Assembly (NCBI GenBank): GCA_017537045.1
Contig: JAFYLN010000216.1
Span: 1-45,681 of the forward strand
DNA: 45,681 nucleotides
Reading direction: 5' to 3'
Origin: Oscillospiraceae bacterium
GTDB taxonomy: Bacteria; Bacillota_A; Clostridia; Oscillospirales; Oscillospiraceae
The translations under genes were made by a program, and so were the position numbers. Position 1 is the stretch's first letter; the number at the start of each line of letters is the position of its first letter. Below the pieces are notes generated by a model, which saw only the letters and a list, made by a program, of their open reading frames with translations, had not been told where the DNA came from and searched no databases. Positions 1 to 11,577 of this stretch are shown piece by piece.

Positions 1-204
<204 letters not shown>

Positions 205-266
205 TTACTGCCTTTGGCAGTATAATAGACTTTTTTGCATGAAACCCGTAAGTCCCATACACATTC

Positions 267-295
267 ATTATACAATAAGATACAATAATTGTAAA
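267..295 (-). promoter_or_regulatory. Promoter of gap
   Basis: Reading leftward: TTTACA (-35, 295-290), 17-bp spacer, TATAAT (-10, 272-267). It lies about 85 bp upstream of the gap start codon, in an A/T-rich gap without other genes. Seen by eye; no transcription start is known. Confidence 0.6.
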
Positions 296-361
296 CAGTA
301 AATTTCGTAAAAAACGACAGTTTTTCCGAATCAGTTTAATACAAAATGCTTAGTTGCTGCA

Positions 362-1936
362 TCAGCCGTTTCCGTACTGAATGGGAATCAGCGCATCAGA
401 ATCGGTTCTGCCAAGGGTATAGAAGAAGACACAGTCGCGGGAGGGGGACAGGTTGGTTACGAGGCCGCGGGTCGCGTACACGGCATAGTTGCCGAAGAGG
501 AGGGGGACAATGCTGCCGTCATCAGCCACAGCTTTGTGCAGGTTATAGTAGTTACCGCTGTTTTCCAACGCATCCAGACACAGGGCGTAGATATCTCCGT
601 CAGCAACGCCGTTGCGGCTGATGTTGCCATAGGGGTGGAAGAAGGGAGTCAGATCCATATTGGCAGACAGGCGGGTCTGGCCGAGGTACAGGTCATACTT
701 ACCAACGCGGATATTGCTTTGATATTTGTTGGTCTCCACTTCTACGGTAACCGTTTCCAGACCGCATTCGGTCAGCATCTGGGCAATATCGCGTGCCAGA
801 CGCAAGCGAATACTGTCGTCTTTGTTGACCAGCAGTTCCACAGGCTCCTTCGGCATTTTGATCTTGCCCAGCGCTTCAATGAAGCGGACGGGATCGTATG
901 TGTATTTTTGGGCAAGGGATGGCGAGTAGTAAGGCGAACTGGGGTCACAGGCGATGGTGGTGGTTTTTGCAAAGCCGTTGTAGTGGTCGGCAGCCAGTGC
1001 CTCGCGGTTGATGGCGTAGGTCAGGTTGGCGCGCAGGAGATCGTTGGCAAAGGTCTCACTGTAGGCCACATTGCAGGCCAGATACACAAACAGGCCGTTG
1101 TCACAGTCCCACAGCTCGCGGTCACAGCGGTAGTCGGCGTAAGAGTCGGAGAAAGGATCGGTACACACGACACCCACGTCGGCAAACTCAAACTGGTCAC
1201 GGATATGAGTGGTGGATTCAGCCTCAATCAGTGGGATGGAGTCGGCGGAGACCACCAGATTCTGAGCAGTATCGGCGCACCACCATGCCCGGTTGCGGCG
1301 CAGCTGGGCACCGGTCAGGCTGTTTTCGAAAATATAGGGGCCGGAGCCCAGCGGATGCTCGGATTCGACCTGGCTGGCCTTGACGATGGGTACATCCAGC
1401 AGCAGGGGCAGGTCGGCAATGGGGTTGCTGAGCTTAAAGCTGATACCGCCCTCATCGGAGATCAGAATCTCCTTGACGTGGACGAACCGGCCGGAATAAT
1501 AGGTGCTTTTCAGAGCGGCTGCATAGGTGGCAAGCACATCCTCCACGGTCACAGGGGTGCCATCGGAGAACTTGGCATCATCCATCAGGAAAAAGGTAAA
1601 GGTGCGGGAGTCTGTGGAGAATTTGTAATTTTTGCACAGGATCGGAACTGCCTGATTGTTGCTGTCCACAAAGAACAGACCCTGATAGATCAGGGAAAAC
1701 AGCATGCGGTTGGTGTAATCCGTGGCGATGGTAGGATTCATGGAGCGCTTCGGATAATAGACCAGAGAGAACGTCTGCTCTACGTCCGATTCGTCCGGGA
1801 TGGTGGCATTTACGTCTGCATCCTCCGGTGCGAGGGCATCGCCGGTGGGTTCGTAGGGTGTGTCCTCGGCGGCACAGCCGGAGAACAGGCTCAGAACCAT
1901 GGCGGCGCAAAGCAGCAAAAGCAGAGCTTTTTTCAT
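362..1936 (-). CDS. ABC transporter substrate-binding lipoprotein, peptide/nickel type (SBP_bac_5)
   Basis: Predicted extracytoplasmic binding lipoprotein, 524 residues, of the family that captures oligopeptides or related solutes for an ABC importer. The N-terminus MKKALLLLLCAAMVLSLFSGC is a lipoprotein signal with the lipobox LFSGC. The body shows family traits: NPTIATDYTNRMLFSLIYQGLF, DDAKFSDGTPVTVEDV and LGSGPYIF. The ATG is preceded by AAGGAGG. It begins 1 nt after the stop of the upstream laccase-domain gene, so both are probably co-transcribed. No permease or ATPase genes lie beside it, so it is an orphan receptor and its substrate cannot be inferred. A weak A/T-only hairpin at 310-325 is the only candidate terminator. 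Confidence 0.85.
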   Translation of the reverse strand: MKKALLLLLCAAMVLSLFSGCAAEDTPYEPTGDALAPEDADVNATIPDESDVEQTFSLVYYPKRSMNPTIATDYTNRMLFSLIYQGLFFVDSNNQAVPILCKNYKFSTDSRTFTFFLMDDAKFSDGTPVTVEDVLATYAAALKSTYYSGRFVHVKEILISDEGGISFKLSNPIADLPLLLDVPIVKASQVESEHPLGSGPYIFENSLTGAQLRRNRAWWCADTAQNLVVSADSIPLIEAESTTHIRDQFEFADVGVVCTDPFSDSYADYRCDRELWDCDNGLFVYLACNVAYSETFANDLLRANLTYAINREALAADHYNGFAKTTTIACDPSSPYYSPSLAQKYTYDPVRFIEALGKIKMPKEPVELLVNKDDSIRLRLARDIAQMLTECGLETVTVEVETNKYQSNIRVGKYDLYLGQTRLSANMDLTPFFHPYGNISRNGVADGDIYALCLDALENSGNYYNLHKAVADDGSIVPLLFGNYAVYATRGLVTNLSPSRDCVFFYTLGRTDSDALIPIQYGNG

Positions 1937-2731
1937 TTATTTCTCCTCCTTGCAGACGATCACAGCACCTTGGGAACCGCGAATTCCCCTGGTGATGCGG
2001 TGGGACCAGAAGCGGTCAGGCTGGCACATGGTGCAGTCTTCGCTGATCTCGATGTGGCGGACACCGGCACGGCGCAGGATCAGTGCATTGATCTCTTTTA
2101 AGTTTACATAATATTTTTGGCCGGCCTTGCGGATGAAGGGACGCACCTCTTCACCAAAGGCGGTCAGCAGGGCTTCCGGAACATCGGCATCGGTTTCGAA
2201 GTGGCAGAAGCCGATGTTGGGGCCGATGGCAGCGCGGATATTCTCCGGCTGGCAGCCAAATTCCCTGCACATAGCATCCACGGTTTTGGAACCGATGGCG
2301 GCAGCCGTACCCCGCCAGCCAGCGTGGGCAGCACCGACGGCACCGGTGACGGGATCGTGAAACAGCAGCGGTGTACAGTCGGCGGTGAAGACCGTCAGCG
2401 CCACACCGGGGGCATTGGTCACCAGCGCATCGCACTCAGGATAATTCCGGTGGAAGCAGCCGTTGCAGTCATTGCGCCCGACGACGCGGACGATATCCGA
2501 ATGGGTCTGGCGGGTCAGCACCAGATCATGAATGCCGAAGCCAAGTGCGCCGCCCAGAATTTCGAAATTCCGCCTTACGTTTTCGTCGGTCTCATCCAGC
2601 TTGATGGCAAGATTCATGCTCTCCAGCGCACCGGTACTGACACCGCCGGAGCGGGTGGTAAAACAGTGGGGCGCGGTGATGCCCTCGGCAGTTAAATATT
2701 CTAATGTTCCAAGTCTGTTTGTGATAATCAT
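1937..2731 (-). CDS. YfiH/LACC1 family laccase-domain protein (purine nucleoside phosphorylase-like)
   Basis: 264-residue member of the multicopper-polyphenol-oxidase/YfiH family, now known from other members as a zinc enzyme acting on purine nucleosides. Visible signatures are LTRQTHSDIV, FTADCTPLLFHD, GAAHAGWRGTAA (metal-ligand His and Cys) and IGPNIGFCHFE. The reading frame stays open to 2863, but the first 44 residues would be encoded by a palindromic repeat; the ATG at 2731 with GGGAG 8 nt upstream is the credible start. It is followed without gap by the binding lipoprotein. Substrate is inferred from the family only. Confidence 0.88.
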   Translation of the reverse strand: MIITNRLGTLEYLTAEGITAPHCFTTRSGGVSTGALESMNLAIKLDETDENVRRNFEILGGALGFGIHDLVLTRQTHSDIVRVVGRNDCNGCFHRNYPECDALVTNAPGVALTVFTADCTPLLFHDPVTGAVGAAHAGWRGTAAAIGSKTVDAMCREFGCQPENIRAAIGPNIGFCHFETDADVPEALLTAFGEEVRPFIRKAGQKYYVNLKEINALILRRAGVRHIEISEDCTMCQPDRFWSHRITRGIRGSQGAVIVCKEEK

Positions 2732-2753
2732 GGTAATTCTCCCGAATATTCGT

Positions 2754-2862
2754 GTCATTCCGAGCCAGTGCGCACACTGGCGTGGGAATCCCCTATTACT
2801 TTGTACATCCCGGAAGATCCGGGGGATTGCCACACCAGCCTGCGGGCTGGTTCGCAATGACA
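2754..2862. repeat. Palindromic repeat, family B (copy 1)
   Basis: Begins TGTCATTCCGAG and ends TCGCAATGACA, an inverted pair of termini shared with copies at 9798, 14696, 14878 (one end only) and 30148. Inside are two smaller palindromes (GTGCGCACACTGGC region and CAGCCTGCGGGCTG). It fills the gap between secA and the laccase-domain gene. Confidence 0.75.
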
Positions 2863-2871
2863 CCTTCTATT

Positions 2872-5625
2872 TTATTGCTCCATACCGGAGGTCTTGTCCT
2901 TGTGCATGCAGCACTTCTTATACTTCTTGCCGCTGCCGCAGGGGCAGGGATCGTTGGGGCCGACTTTAGCGGCTGCCTTGCGCACGGGCTGCTTTTTGAC
3001 CTGTGTCTGGGATGCGGCGGTGGTGCCGGTTTCCTTGGCCACGCGCTCGCGCTTGACCTCCTGATTGGTTCTGACCTGAACAAGGAACATCCGGCGGACG
3101 GTCTCATCCCGGATGGCCTGGATCATGGCCTGGAACATCTCATAGCCCTCTTCCTTGTAGGCAATGACGGGATCATGCTGGCCGTAAGCCCGCAGGCCGA
3201 TGCCCTGCTTCAGCTCGTCCATGGCATCGATGTTCTCCATCCAGTATTCGTCTACCACCCGCAGCATGACCACCCGCTCCAGCTCCCGCATGAGCTTGGG
3301 CGTGAAGGCGGCCTCTTTTGCTTCGTAGGTTTTCAGTGCCAGATCGTAGATCTGCGCGGTCACTTCCTCTGCGGTTGCTTTTTCGGGGATCGTCCAGGCG
3401 CCCCGGGGGAAATAGATACCCTGGAACTGGGCAAGGACAGCGCGGCCGCTGCTATCATCCACGATGCCGCCGGTCTGCGCCAGCGCCGTCGAGACACCGC
3501 TTTCCACCAGCGCATGGAGGTTGTGCAGCATGTTCTCCCGCAGGTCTTCGCCGTCCAGCACCTTCTGGCGCTGGGCATAAATGACCTCGCGCTGGGTGTT
3601 CATCACATCGTCGTACTCCAGAACATTCTTACGGGCGCGGAAGTTACGGCTTTCCACATTCTTCTGGGCATTTTCCACGGCACCCGAGAGGATCTTTGCG
3701 TCAATGGGCGTATCTTCGTCCAGACCGAGGGTATCCATCATACCCATGATGCGGTCGGAGGAGAACAGCCGCATCAGATCATCCTGCAGGCTCAGGAAGA
3801 AGCGGCTTTCGCCGGGGTCGCCCTGACGGCCGCTGCGGCCGCGGAGCTGGTTGTCGATTCGCCGTGATTCATGACGCTCGGTGCCGATGATAAACAGACC
3901 CCCGGCTTCGCGCACTTTCTGCGCAGAGTCCTTGATCTGATCCCGGAAATGGGCAAGAAGCTCGCTGTAGCGGGCGCGGACGGCCAGAATCTCCTCATTG
4001 CCGGTCTCTGCATAGGAATCGGCCTCGGCGATCAGCTTTTCATCGATGCCTGCCTTGCGCAGTTCGTTTTTGGCCATGTACTCCGCATTACCGCCAAGAA
4101 CAATATCCGTACCGCGGCCTGCCATATTGGTGGCGATGGTGACTGCACCGAAATGGCCGGCCTGCGCCACGATCTGGGCTTCCTGCTCGTGATACTTTGC
4201 GTTCAGCACATTATGGGGAATACCCTCGCGCTTGAGGAGCTTGCTGAGGATCTCGCTCTTTTCAATAGAGATCGTGCCAACCAGAACAGGCTGACCCTTG
4301 GCGTAGCATTCCTTGACCTGGCGGATGATGGCGCGGAATTTGCCGGCTTCCGTCTTATAAACCACATCGGAACGGTCGATGCGGGCAACGGGCTTGTTGG
4401 TGGGGATCTCCACCACGTCCAGACGGTAGATGGCGGCAAATTCCTGCTCCTCGGTCATGCCGGTACCGGTCATACCGGAAAGCTTGTGATACAGGCGGAA
4501 GAAATTCTGGAAGGTGATGGAGGCGAGGGTCTTGCTTTCGCCGGCAACGGTGACCTTTTCCTTGGCTTCAATGGCCTGATGCAGACCCTCGTTGTAGCGG
4601 CGGCCGTACATCAGGCGGCCGGTAAATTCGTCGACGATGATAATCTGGCCATCCTTAATGACATAGTCAATATCCTTTTTCATCAGACCACGCGCTTTCA
4701 TGGCCTGATTGATGTGGTGGTTTAAGGTGGTGTTTTCCGCATCAGCCAGATTTTCCACACCGAAGTAGCGTTCAGCCTTGGCAATGCCGGAGGCGGTCAG
4801 GGAAACGGTGCGGCTTTTTTCGTCCACGAAATAGTCGCAGTCAAAATCATCCTGCACTTCCTTGTCCTCCGTCTTGGCAAAGACCTGCTTGCGCAGGGTA
4901 GAAACGAAATGGTCGGCCATTTCGTAGAGCTTGGAGGAATCCTCGCCCTTGCCGGAAATGATCAGCGGGGTTCTGGCTTCGTCTATGAGGATGGAGTCCA
5001 CCTCGTCCACAATGGCGAAATGATGGCCGCGCTGCACCAGCTCGCTTTTATAAAGTGCCATGTTGTCACGCAGATAGTCGAAGCCAAGTTCGTTGTTGGT
5101 GCAGTAGGTAATGTCGGCAGCATAGGACACACGGCGCTCTGCGGCCGTCATTCCGGGAATAATCAAGCCGACGGAAAGCCCCATATAGCGGTAGACCTTG
5201 CCCATCCACTCGGAGTCGCGCTTGGCCAGATATTCATTGACGGTAACAACATGAACACCCTTGCCGGTCAGTGCGTTCAGATAGCAGGGCAGAATGGCAA
5301 CCAGTGTTTTGCCCTCGCCGGTTCGCATTTCGGCAATGCGTCCCTGATGGAGCACAATGCCGCCGATGAGCTGGACGGGATAGGGGCGCATACCCAAAAC
5401 GCGGTCGGCAGCTTCCCGGATGGCAGCAAAAGCCTCGGGCAGAATGTCGTCCAGAGTTTCGCCGTTTTCCACACGGTCTTTGAATTCCTGTGTCTTGGCT
5501 TTCAGTGCCTCCTCGGAAAGAGTTCTATATTCATTTTCAAGGCTCAGGATCTTGTCCACGGTAGGACGGAGCTGCTTAACCTCCCGCTCGGATCTGGTGC
5601 CGAATAATTTCGTAAAAAGTCCCAT
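2872..5625 (-). CDS. secA: Preprotein translocase ATPase SecA
   Basis: Motor ATPase of the Sec protein export pathway; drives unfolded precursors through SecYEG at the membrane. 917 residues, normal length for full SecA. Walker A RTGEGKT at residues 101-107, [19 protein letters not shown] (Walker B region and start of the preprotein-binding domain), MTGTGMTE and [15 protein letters not shown] helicase motifs, [13 protein letters not shown] near the second ATPase domain. The C-terminus carries the zinc-binding SEC-C motif [13 protein letters not shown], the SecB/ribosome-contact tail. The start has AAGGAG upstream. A -10-like TATAAT (5679-5674) lies upstream but its -35 is poor. No SecA2 features are seen. 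Confidence 0.98.
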   Translation of the reverse strand: MGLFTKLFGTRSEREVKQLRPTVDKILSLENEYRTLSEEALKAKTQEFKDRVENGETLDDILPEAFAAIREAADRVLGMRPYPVQLIGGIVLHQGRIAEMRTGEGKTLVAILPCYLNALTGKGVHVVTVNEYLAKRDSEWMGKVYRYMGLSVGLIIPGMTAAERRVSYAADITYCTNNELGFDYLRDNMALYKSELVQRGHHFAIVDEVDSILIDEARTPLIISGKGEDSSKLYEMADHFVSTLRKQVFAKTEDKEVQDDFDCDYFVDEKSRTVSLTASGIAKAERYFGVENLADAENTTLNHHINQAMKARGLMKKDIDYVIKDGQIIIVDEFTGRLMYGRRYNEGLHQAIEAKEKVTVAGESKTLASITFQNFFRLYHKLSGMTGTGMTEEQEFAAIYRLDVVEIPTNKPVARIDRSDVVYKTEAGKFRAIIRQVKECYAKGQPVLVGTISIEKSEILSKLLKREGIPHNVLNAKYHEQEAQIVAQAGHFGAVTIATNMAGRGTDIVLGGNAEYMAKNELRKAGIDEKLIAEADSYAETGNEEILAVRARYSELLAHFRDQIKDSAQKVREAGGLFIIGTERHESRRIDNQLRGRSGRQGDPGESRFFLSLQDDLMRLFSSDRIMGMMDTLGLDEDTPIDAKILSGAVENAQKNVESRNFRARKNVLEYDDVMNTQREVIYAQRQKVLDGEDLRENMLHNLHALVESGVSTALAQTGGIVDDSSGRAVLAQFQGIYFPRGAWTIPEKATAEEVTAQIYDLALKTYEAKEAAFTPKLMRELERVVMLRVVDEYWMENIDAMDELKQGIGLRAYGQHDPVIAYKEEGYEMFQAMIQAIRDETVRRMFLVQVRTNQEVKRERVAKETGTTAASQTQVKKQPVRKAAAKVGPNDPCPCGSGKKYKKCCMHKDKTSGMEQ

Positions 5626-5740
5626 AAAGATCTCCTTTGGTTCATAAATGGCAATACCAAACCAATTTTACACATTATAGCACATCTGTAAATAAAATAA
5701 TAGACGATTTTGTGAACAAATTCCGAAGAAACTTTATTGG

Positions 5741-5917
5741 AAATTGATGTTTATCGTGCTGTGTGCCGTGGATCATGTAGGGGCGGCGACCCGCCGCCCG
5801 GCGGTACAATGTTGCGAATTCGCCGAAAACCAATGCGAATACGTTAAATTCTACCGCACGGGCGGCTAATAGCCGCCCCTACATTCAAAATCGGAACAGA
5901 ACGATAAACTGAAATTT
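5741..5917 (-). repeat. MITE-like repeat, family A (copy 1, reversed)
   Basis: About 177 bp, begins AAATTGATGTTTATCG and ends CGATAAACTGAAATTT; the two ends are imperfect inverted repeats. Inner blocks are GTAGGGGCGGCGACCCGCCGCCCGGCGG-type and GGGCGGCTAATAGCCGCCC palindromes separated by GCGAATTCGCCGAAAACCAATGCGAA. It carries no transposase and fills most of the secA-groES gap. Confidence 0.8.
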
Positions 5918-5973
5918 GCATGGCATTGAAAGCGGGTTCACAAATTATTTACGCAAATTGCCGCATTTGCCTC

Positions 5974-6002
5974 TTGCATTTCTTTTCCAAATGCGGTATG
6001 AT
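5974..6002 (+). promoter_or_regulatory. Promoter of groES-groEL
   Basis: TTGCAT (5974-5979), 17-bp spacer, TATGAT (5997-6002). The predicted transcription start falls inside the CIRCE element right downstream, the classical layout for HrcA repression. Confidence 0.75.
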
Positions 6003-6005
6003 TAC

Positions 6006-6032
6006 TTAGCACTCAGAAAGAATGAGTGCTAA
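6006..6032 (+). promoter_or_regulatory. CIRCE operator (HrcA binding site)
   Basis: TTAGCACTC-N9-GAGTGCTAA, a perfect match to the CIRCE consensus with its 9-bp spacer. It sits between the promoter and the groES ribosome binding site. This predicts HrcA-mediated heat-shock control; hrcA itself is not in the window. Confidence 0.97.
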
Positions 6033-6094
6033 GGAAATAGATAAAAGCAGGGCATCCTGCGGTCTAAATACATTTTCGTATGGAGGAATCACTG

Positions 6095-6370
6095 ATGAAA
6101 CTGAAGCCCATGGCAGATAACATCCTGCTTAAGCAGCAGGAAAGCGCTGAGACCACCGTCTCCGGCATCATTCTGGCAACTTCCAACAAGGAAAAGCCCG
6201 CAATTTATGAGGTCATTTCCGTTGGCCCCGGCACCAAGGACGTTGTGATGACCGTCAAGGCCGGCGATAAGGTCGTTGTCAGCAAGCATGTCGGCACGGA
6301 CATCACGCTGGACAAGGTCGATTACAAGTTCGTCAAGCTCGACGATGTTCTGGCGCTTGTCACCGAATAA
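6095..6370 (+). CDS. groES: Co-chaperonin GroES (Hsp10)
   Basis: Lid of the GroEL folding chamber, 91 residues. MKLKPMADNILLKQ is the typical N-terminus, followed by the mobile loop (ETTVSGIIL) and the GDKVVVSKHVGTDI core. An in-frame ATG at 6080 precedes the ribosome binding site; GGAGG at 6082-6086 places the real start at 6095. groEL follows 17 nt downstream in the same HrcA-controlled operon. Confidence 0.97.
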   Translation: MKLKPMADNILLKQQESAETTVSGIILATSNKEKPAIYEVISVGPGTKDVVMTVKAGDKVVVSKHVGTDITLDKVDYKFVKLDDVLALVTE

Positions 6371-6384
6371 TGGGAGGAAATTGA

Positions 6385-8022
<1,638 letters not shown>

Positions 8023-8038
8023 GCCCCCCAAAAAATTA

Positions 8039-8069
8039 CGCCCTTCGGTTTTATCCGAAGGGCGTTTTT
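8039..8069 (+). terminator. Rho-independent terminator of groESL
   Basis: 10-bp stem CGCCCTTCGG / CCGAAGGGCG with a 6-nt loop, followed by TTTTT, 16 nt after the groEL stop. Confidence 0.92.
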
Positions 8070-8076
8070 GTGCTTC

Positions 8077-8253
8077 AAATTTCAGTTTATCATTCTGTTT
8101 CGATTGTGCATGTAGGGGCGGCTATTAGCCGCCCGTGCGGTAGAATTTAACGTATTCGCATTGATTTTCGGCGAATTCGCAACATTGTACTGCCGGGCGG
8201 CGGGTCGCCGCCCCTACATTATCCACGCTACATGGTATGCCAAACATCAATTT
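8077..8253 (+). repeat. MITE-like repeat, family A (copy 2)
   Basis: Begins AAATTTCAGTTTATC and ends AACATCAATTT. Contains GGCGGCTATTAGCCGCC and the GGCGGCGGGTCGCCGCC-type palindrome. It lies directly after the groEL terminator and before the converging antiporter gene. Confidence 0.8.
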
Positions 8254-8258
8254 ATCAT

Positions 8259-8292
8259 GCAAAAGCAGCTCCCGCGGGTGCGGGAGCTGCTT
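8259..8292 (-). terminator. Terminator of the NhaC-type antiporter gene
   Basis: 12-bp perfect stem AAGCAGCTCCCG / CGGGAGCTGCTT with a 6-nt loop; reading leftward it is followed by TTTTGC. It starts 13 bp after the stop codon of the antiporter gene. Confidence 0.85.
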
Positions 8293-8305
8293 GAGGGAAC
8301 AGGTC

Positions 8306-9712
8306 TTACATGACGAAGCCAAAGATGATGTACATGACGAAGCTGACGACCGCCATACCGGCGCAGTAGGGGAACTGGGTCTTGACATGGTCGATGATGT
8401 CACAGCCGGTGGTGGCACAGGTCATGATGGTGGTGTCGGAAATGGGGGATGCATGGTCGCCGAAGATGGAGCCGCCGAACATGGCACCGGCAACCAGAGG
8501 AATGCTGATACCCATATCGAATGCCATGGGCAGTGCAAGAACTGCCATGATGGCCATGGTGCCCATGGAGGTACCGGTGGCAAAGGACAGCAGTACGGCG
8601 ATCAGGAAAGTCAGGGCGGGCAGCAGTGCGGGGGTCAGGAACTGCTGGAACAGGCTGGACAGGTAGGTGCCGGTGTCCAGACTCTTGACCACAGTACCCA
8701 TGGTGAAGCCGAATAGCAGGATAAAAACAATGGGCAGCATGTGGCTCATGCCCTTGAACATCTCATCAATCGCTTCCTGCATGGTGAAGACCTTCTGCAC
8801 CACGGTCATGATGATGATGGTCAGCAGGGAAGCAACCACAGACCACAGCAGAGCCTGCATACCGGCGCCGTCCATGATGTTGCCATTACCGGTGATCAGC
8901 AGGGTGGCAAACATGACCACAATCAGCACGCCGATGGGAGCCAGCAGGTTGCAGGCTCTTGCCTTGACACCGGAGGTCTGAACCTCAACCTCTGCCTTTG
9001 CGGCATGGCGGGCATCGTCCAGCAGGCCGGTCTCGGCAGCGCGCTTTTCAGCAGCCGCCATGGGACCAAAGTCCTTCTGGGTAACGCTGACAAGGAAGGT
9101 CAGGACGATGGCCAAAATGCAGTAGAAGTTGAAGGGGATGGAAGTGAAAAGCATGGACACGGATTCTGCTTCGGACACGCCGCCGGAGATCAGGTAGCCT
9201 GCCATGGATGCCAGCCAGCCGGAGAAGGGGAACAGCACGCACCAGGGGGTGGAAGTGGTATGTACCAGAAATGCGGACTTTTCATGGGGCACTTTCAGGG
9301 CATCGTTGACGGGGCGGGAGACCGCGCCGGTAACCATGCAGCTTAAGGAGCCGGAAGTGAAGATTGCCAGACCCAGAATCCAGGTGAACAGGTTTGCACC
9401 GCGCTTGGACTTGATCAGACCCTTGTTCTTGACGACCACGTTGACGAAGCCGTCAATGCCGCCGGCACGCTCCATCAGGTGGATCACAGCACCGACGATC
9501 AGGCAGGATGCGATGATGATGGTGTTGCCCTGGCTCATGGAGTCAACGATGCTGTACAGGCCTGCGTTGATGCTGGCCAGCGGTGCAAAGCCGTTGAGCA
9601 CGAAAGAGCCGGTCATAATGCCGATGAACAGGGACAGAAAAACGTTTTTGGTGATCAGCGCCAGTGCAATGGTCAGCAGCGGCGGGATCAGTGATAAGAA
9701 GCCGTATTCCAT
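8306..9712 (-). CDS. Na+/H+ antiporter, NhaC family
   Basis: Polytopic membrane protein, 468 residues, of the NhaC/ion transporter superfamily that exchanges Na+ for protons, or in some members imports amino or dicarboxylic acids. About 11-12 hydrophobic segments are visible. Characteristic stretches are GIMTGSFVLNG, the cytoplasmic CMVTGAVSRPVNDALKVPHEKSAF, TTSTPWCVLFPFSGW, LLSFATGTSMGTMAIM and GGSIFGDHASPISDTT. An upstream in-frame TTG at 9727 overlaps the ribosome binding site itself, so the ATG at 9712 (GGAGG 8 nt before) is chosen. Single-gene unit with its own terminator. The exact substrate cannot be told from sequence. Confidence 0.88.
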   Translation of the reverse strand: MEYGFLSLIPPLLTIALALITKNVFLSLFIGIMTGSFVLNGFAPLASINAGLYSIVDSMSQGNTIIIASCLIVGAVIHLMERAGGIDGFVNVVVKNKGLIKSKRGANLFTWILGLAIFTSGSLSCMVTGAVSRPVNDALKVPHEKSAFLVHTTSTPWCVLFPFSGWLASMAGYLISGGVSEAESVSMLFTSIPFNFYCILAIVLTFLVSVTQKDFGPMAAAEKRAAETGLLDDARHAAKAEVEVQTSGVKARACNLLAPIGVLIVVMFATLLITGNGNIMDGAGMQALLWSVVASLLTIIIMTVVQKVFTMQEAIDEMFKGMSHMLPIVFILLFGFTMGTVVKSLDTGTYLSSLFQQFLTPALLPALTFLIAVLLSFATGTSMGTMAIMAVLALPMAFDMGISIPLVAGAMFGGSIFGDHASPISDTTIMTCATTGCDIIDHVKTQFPYCAGMAVVSFVMYIIFGFVM

Positions 9713-9753
9713 AAATGTTACCTCCAAATTTTAAGACCTTTGATGGCAGATTC

Positions 9754-9919
9754 AAATTTCAGTTTGTCGTGCCGTTGAATGCAGCAAGAAAGAAGAAGTC
9801 ATTGCGAGGAGCGAAGCGACGTGGCAATCTCCTGCCTCCATGCATCGATAAGCAGTGCAAAAACAAACATCGTACCGGGAGATTCCCACGTCGGCCTTTC
9901 TGGCCTCCTCGGAATGACA
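9754..9919 (+). repeat. Composite repeat: family A head plus family B palindrome (copy 2)
   Basis: Opens with the A-type end AAATTTCAGTTTGTCG, then a short spacer with AAGAAAGAAG, then a complete B palindrome (GTCATTGCGAGGAGCG ... CCTCGGAATGAC, 9798-9919). The same composite occurs at 14653-14822 with nearly identical sequence. No gene lies in 9713-10054. Confidence 0.75.
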
Positions 9920-9975
9920 GTGGCAGTCGGTTGCTGTCAGCATCTGTTTAGGCCGGCTGCAGTTCGTTATGTTGT

Positions 9976-9995
9976 GGGAGGGTCAAGACCCTCCC
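9976..9995. repeat. Short palindrome downstream of the amidohydrolase gene
   Basis: GGGAGGGTC-AA-GACCCTCCC. There is no T run on either side, so it is not a convincing terminator. The two-base spacer means the RNA hairpin would open the inner pairs. Function unknown. Confidence 0.45.
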
Positions 9996-10054
9996 CTACC
10001 AAACATCGAAACGAGAAACATCCATTTGAAATACTTCCGATCAGTAGTCTTTAT

Positions 10055-11401
10055 TTATTTTCTAACAGCTTTTCCGCAGTTGTTTTTCACAATGCGGCAA
10101 TTTTTTGCGGCGATTTCGCCGCCGATAAGGACGTAATCGATACCCTCCGGTGCCAGTGCCGGTTCGGCAAAGGTAGCGCCGTCGCGGATTTTGTCAAAGT
10201 CGAAGATGGTGATATCCGCATCCGCGCCCACATTCAGGCGGCCTTTGTTTTCAAGATGCAGCCGGGAGGCGGGCAAGGCGGTGATCTTTGCCACGGCATC
10301 GTAAAGATTCATGCTGCCTTCGCGGCAGAAGGTGGCAAGGAACTTGGGGAAGGAGCCGGCAGCACGGGGATGACCCTGGCCTTTGGACATGAGACCATCA
10401 CTGCCCACCATCACATTGGGATGGGAGAAAGCAAGGCGGATGTCCTCTTCCTTCATCACATAGCAGACGGTGATGCACTGGGGGAAATCGCGGCGCATCT
10501 CCTCAAAGGTCTCCCTGGTTGCCCGCTGGCCTTTATATTTTCCCTCACAGAATTCCAGCACGTCGTAACCGCAGTGGTAGCGGTCCAGCCAGCCGGGGTC
10601 ATAGGTGGGGGTGCCGATGCGGGTGGAGAAAGCAAAATAGGGGTAGCAGTCCATGGCGATATCAAGGCCGTTCAGCCGGTAGGCATCGATCATAGCCAGC
10701 ACCTGCTCCATCTGGCCGAAGCCGCCCATGGAGCCAATGTGGGAAATCTGGACAGGAAGACCGTATTCCACACCGGCCGCGGCAAATTCTTCAATGGCAG
10801 AGAATACACCGTCCGCATCGTCCCGGACGTGGGATGCGATCAGCTTCTTTTCGTCGCGGCAGCAGGCTGCGGCACGAAAGAACTCGTCCTGATTCGCACC
10901 GGGAACATAGCGCAGGCCGAAAGAAACGCCCACGCAGCCGCCTTTCAGGGCGCGGCGCAGATTCTGCTCCATGGTTTGCTTTTCTTCTTCCGTTGCAAGT
11001 GCATAAATATCTTCAGCCCCGGCGGCTTTGCGGAAGTATTCATGACCGGCAAACATGGCGACGTTGACGGGCGCACCGTCCCGGTCCACCAGAGCCAGAT
11101 ATTCCACAGGGTCATACACATTGATACCGCAGTTGCCGCCCACAGCGGTGGTGACACCCATGCGCAGCATCATATCAAAGATGCAGCTTTCGATCCTGCC
11201 GTTTTCCACCGGGTCTTCGTGCATGTGAATGTCGATGAAGCCGGGAGTGACGGTCTTGCCGGAAGCATCAATGGTACGGTCTGCTTCGGGAACCGAGGTG
11301 CCCACCCATGCGATTTTGCCGTTTTCGATCAGAATATTCAATTTGCCGTTTACACGGTTGGCGGGGTCGATCACATGTCCGCCATAAATCAGAGTTTTCA
11401 T
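10055..11401 (-). CDS. D-aminoacylase-like amidohydrolase (N-acyl-D-amino-acid deacylase family)
   Basis: Metal-dependent amidohydrolase of 448 residues. N-terminal beta-sandwich start MKTLIYGGHVIDPANRVNGK, then the metal-binding GFIDIHMHEDP (HxH) on the first barrel strand, further candidate ligands SHVRDDADG and QISHIG, and a late catalytic-type Asp in VMVGSDGLMS. The end GADADITIFD is typical for the family. The true start is the ATG at 11401; the frame remains open upstream through the promoter region. It is divergent from an AraC regulator 176 bp away, which may control it. Substrate (N-acyl-D-amino acid, or another cyclic or linear amide) is inferred. Confidence 0.8.
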   Translation of the reverse strand: MKTLIYGGHVIDPANRVNGKLNILIENGKIAWVGTSVPEADRTIDASGKTVTPGFIDIHMHEDPVENGRIESCIFDMMLRMGVTTAVGGNCGINVYDPVEYLALVDRDGAPVNVAMFAGHEYFRKAAGAEDIYALATEEEKQTMEQNLRRALKGGCVGVSFGLRYVPGANQDEFFRAAACCRDEKKLIASHVRDDADGVFSAIEEFAAAGVEYGLPVQISHIGSMGGFGQMEQVLAMIDAYRLNGLDIAMDCYPYFAFSTRIGTPTYDPGWLDRYHCGYDVLEFCEGKYKGQRATRETFEEMRRDFPQCITVCYVMKEEDIRLAFSHPNVMVGSDGLMSKGQGHPRAAGSFPKFLATFCREGSMNLYDAVAKITALPASRLHLENKGRLNVGADADITIFDFDKIRDGATFAEPALAPEGIDYVLIGGEIAAKNCRIVKNNCGKAVRK

Positions 11402-11515
11402 AGCTTTTTGCCTTTCCGGTGATCTTGAGCACATTATATCATGCAGAAAATGAGTAATCTTCCTTATTTGTGCTAAAAAGTGTGCAGATAATGCTCTTTT
11501 GCAAGAGCGCATCTA

Positions 11516-11545
11516 TTGCAAAGTATAAGAGCGCTGTGGTATACT
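11516..11545 (+). promoter_or_regulatory. Promoter of the AraC-family regulator gene
   Basis: TTGCAA (11516-11521), 18-bp spacer, TATACT (11540-11545). TTGCAAGAGCGC just upstream and TTGCAAAGTATAAGAGCGC share TTGCAA and AGAGCGC, so a direct-repeat operator is possible. A leftward -10-like TATAAT (11438-11433) for the amidohydrolase lies in the same gap. Confidence 0.5.
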
Positions 11546-11577
11546 GTATGCAGAAAATGACCACAGGAGGCTGCAAT

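Noticed and set aside
536..2101. 521-codon frame antisense to the binding lipoprotein
   Set aside because: Third-position shadow; crosses the boundary of two real genes.
2752..5607. Several long plus-strand frames opposite secA (2752, 3871, 4909)
   Set aside because: No domains, and opposite to an unambiguous SecA.
9976..9995. Terminator of the amidohydrolase gene
   Set aside because: Palindrome has a 2-nt loop and no T run on either strand.
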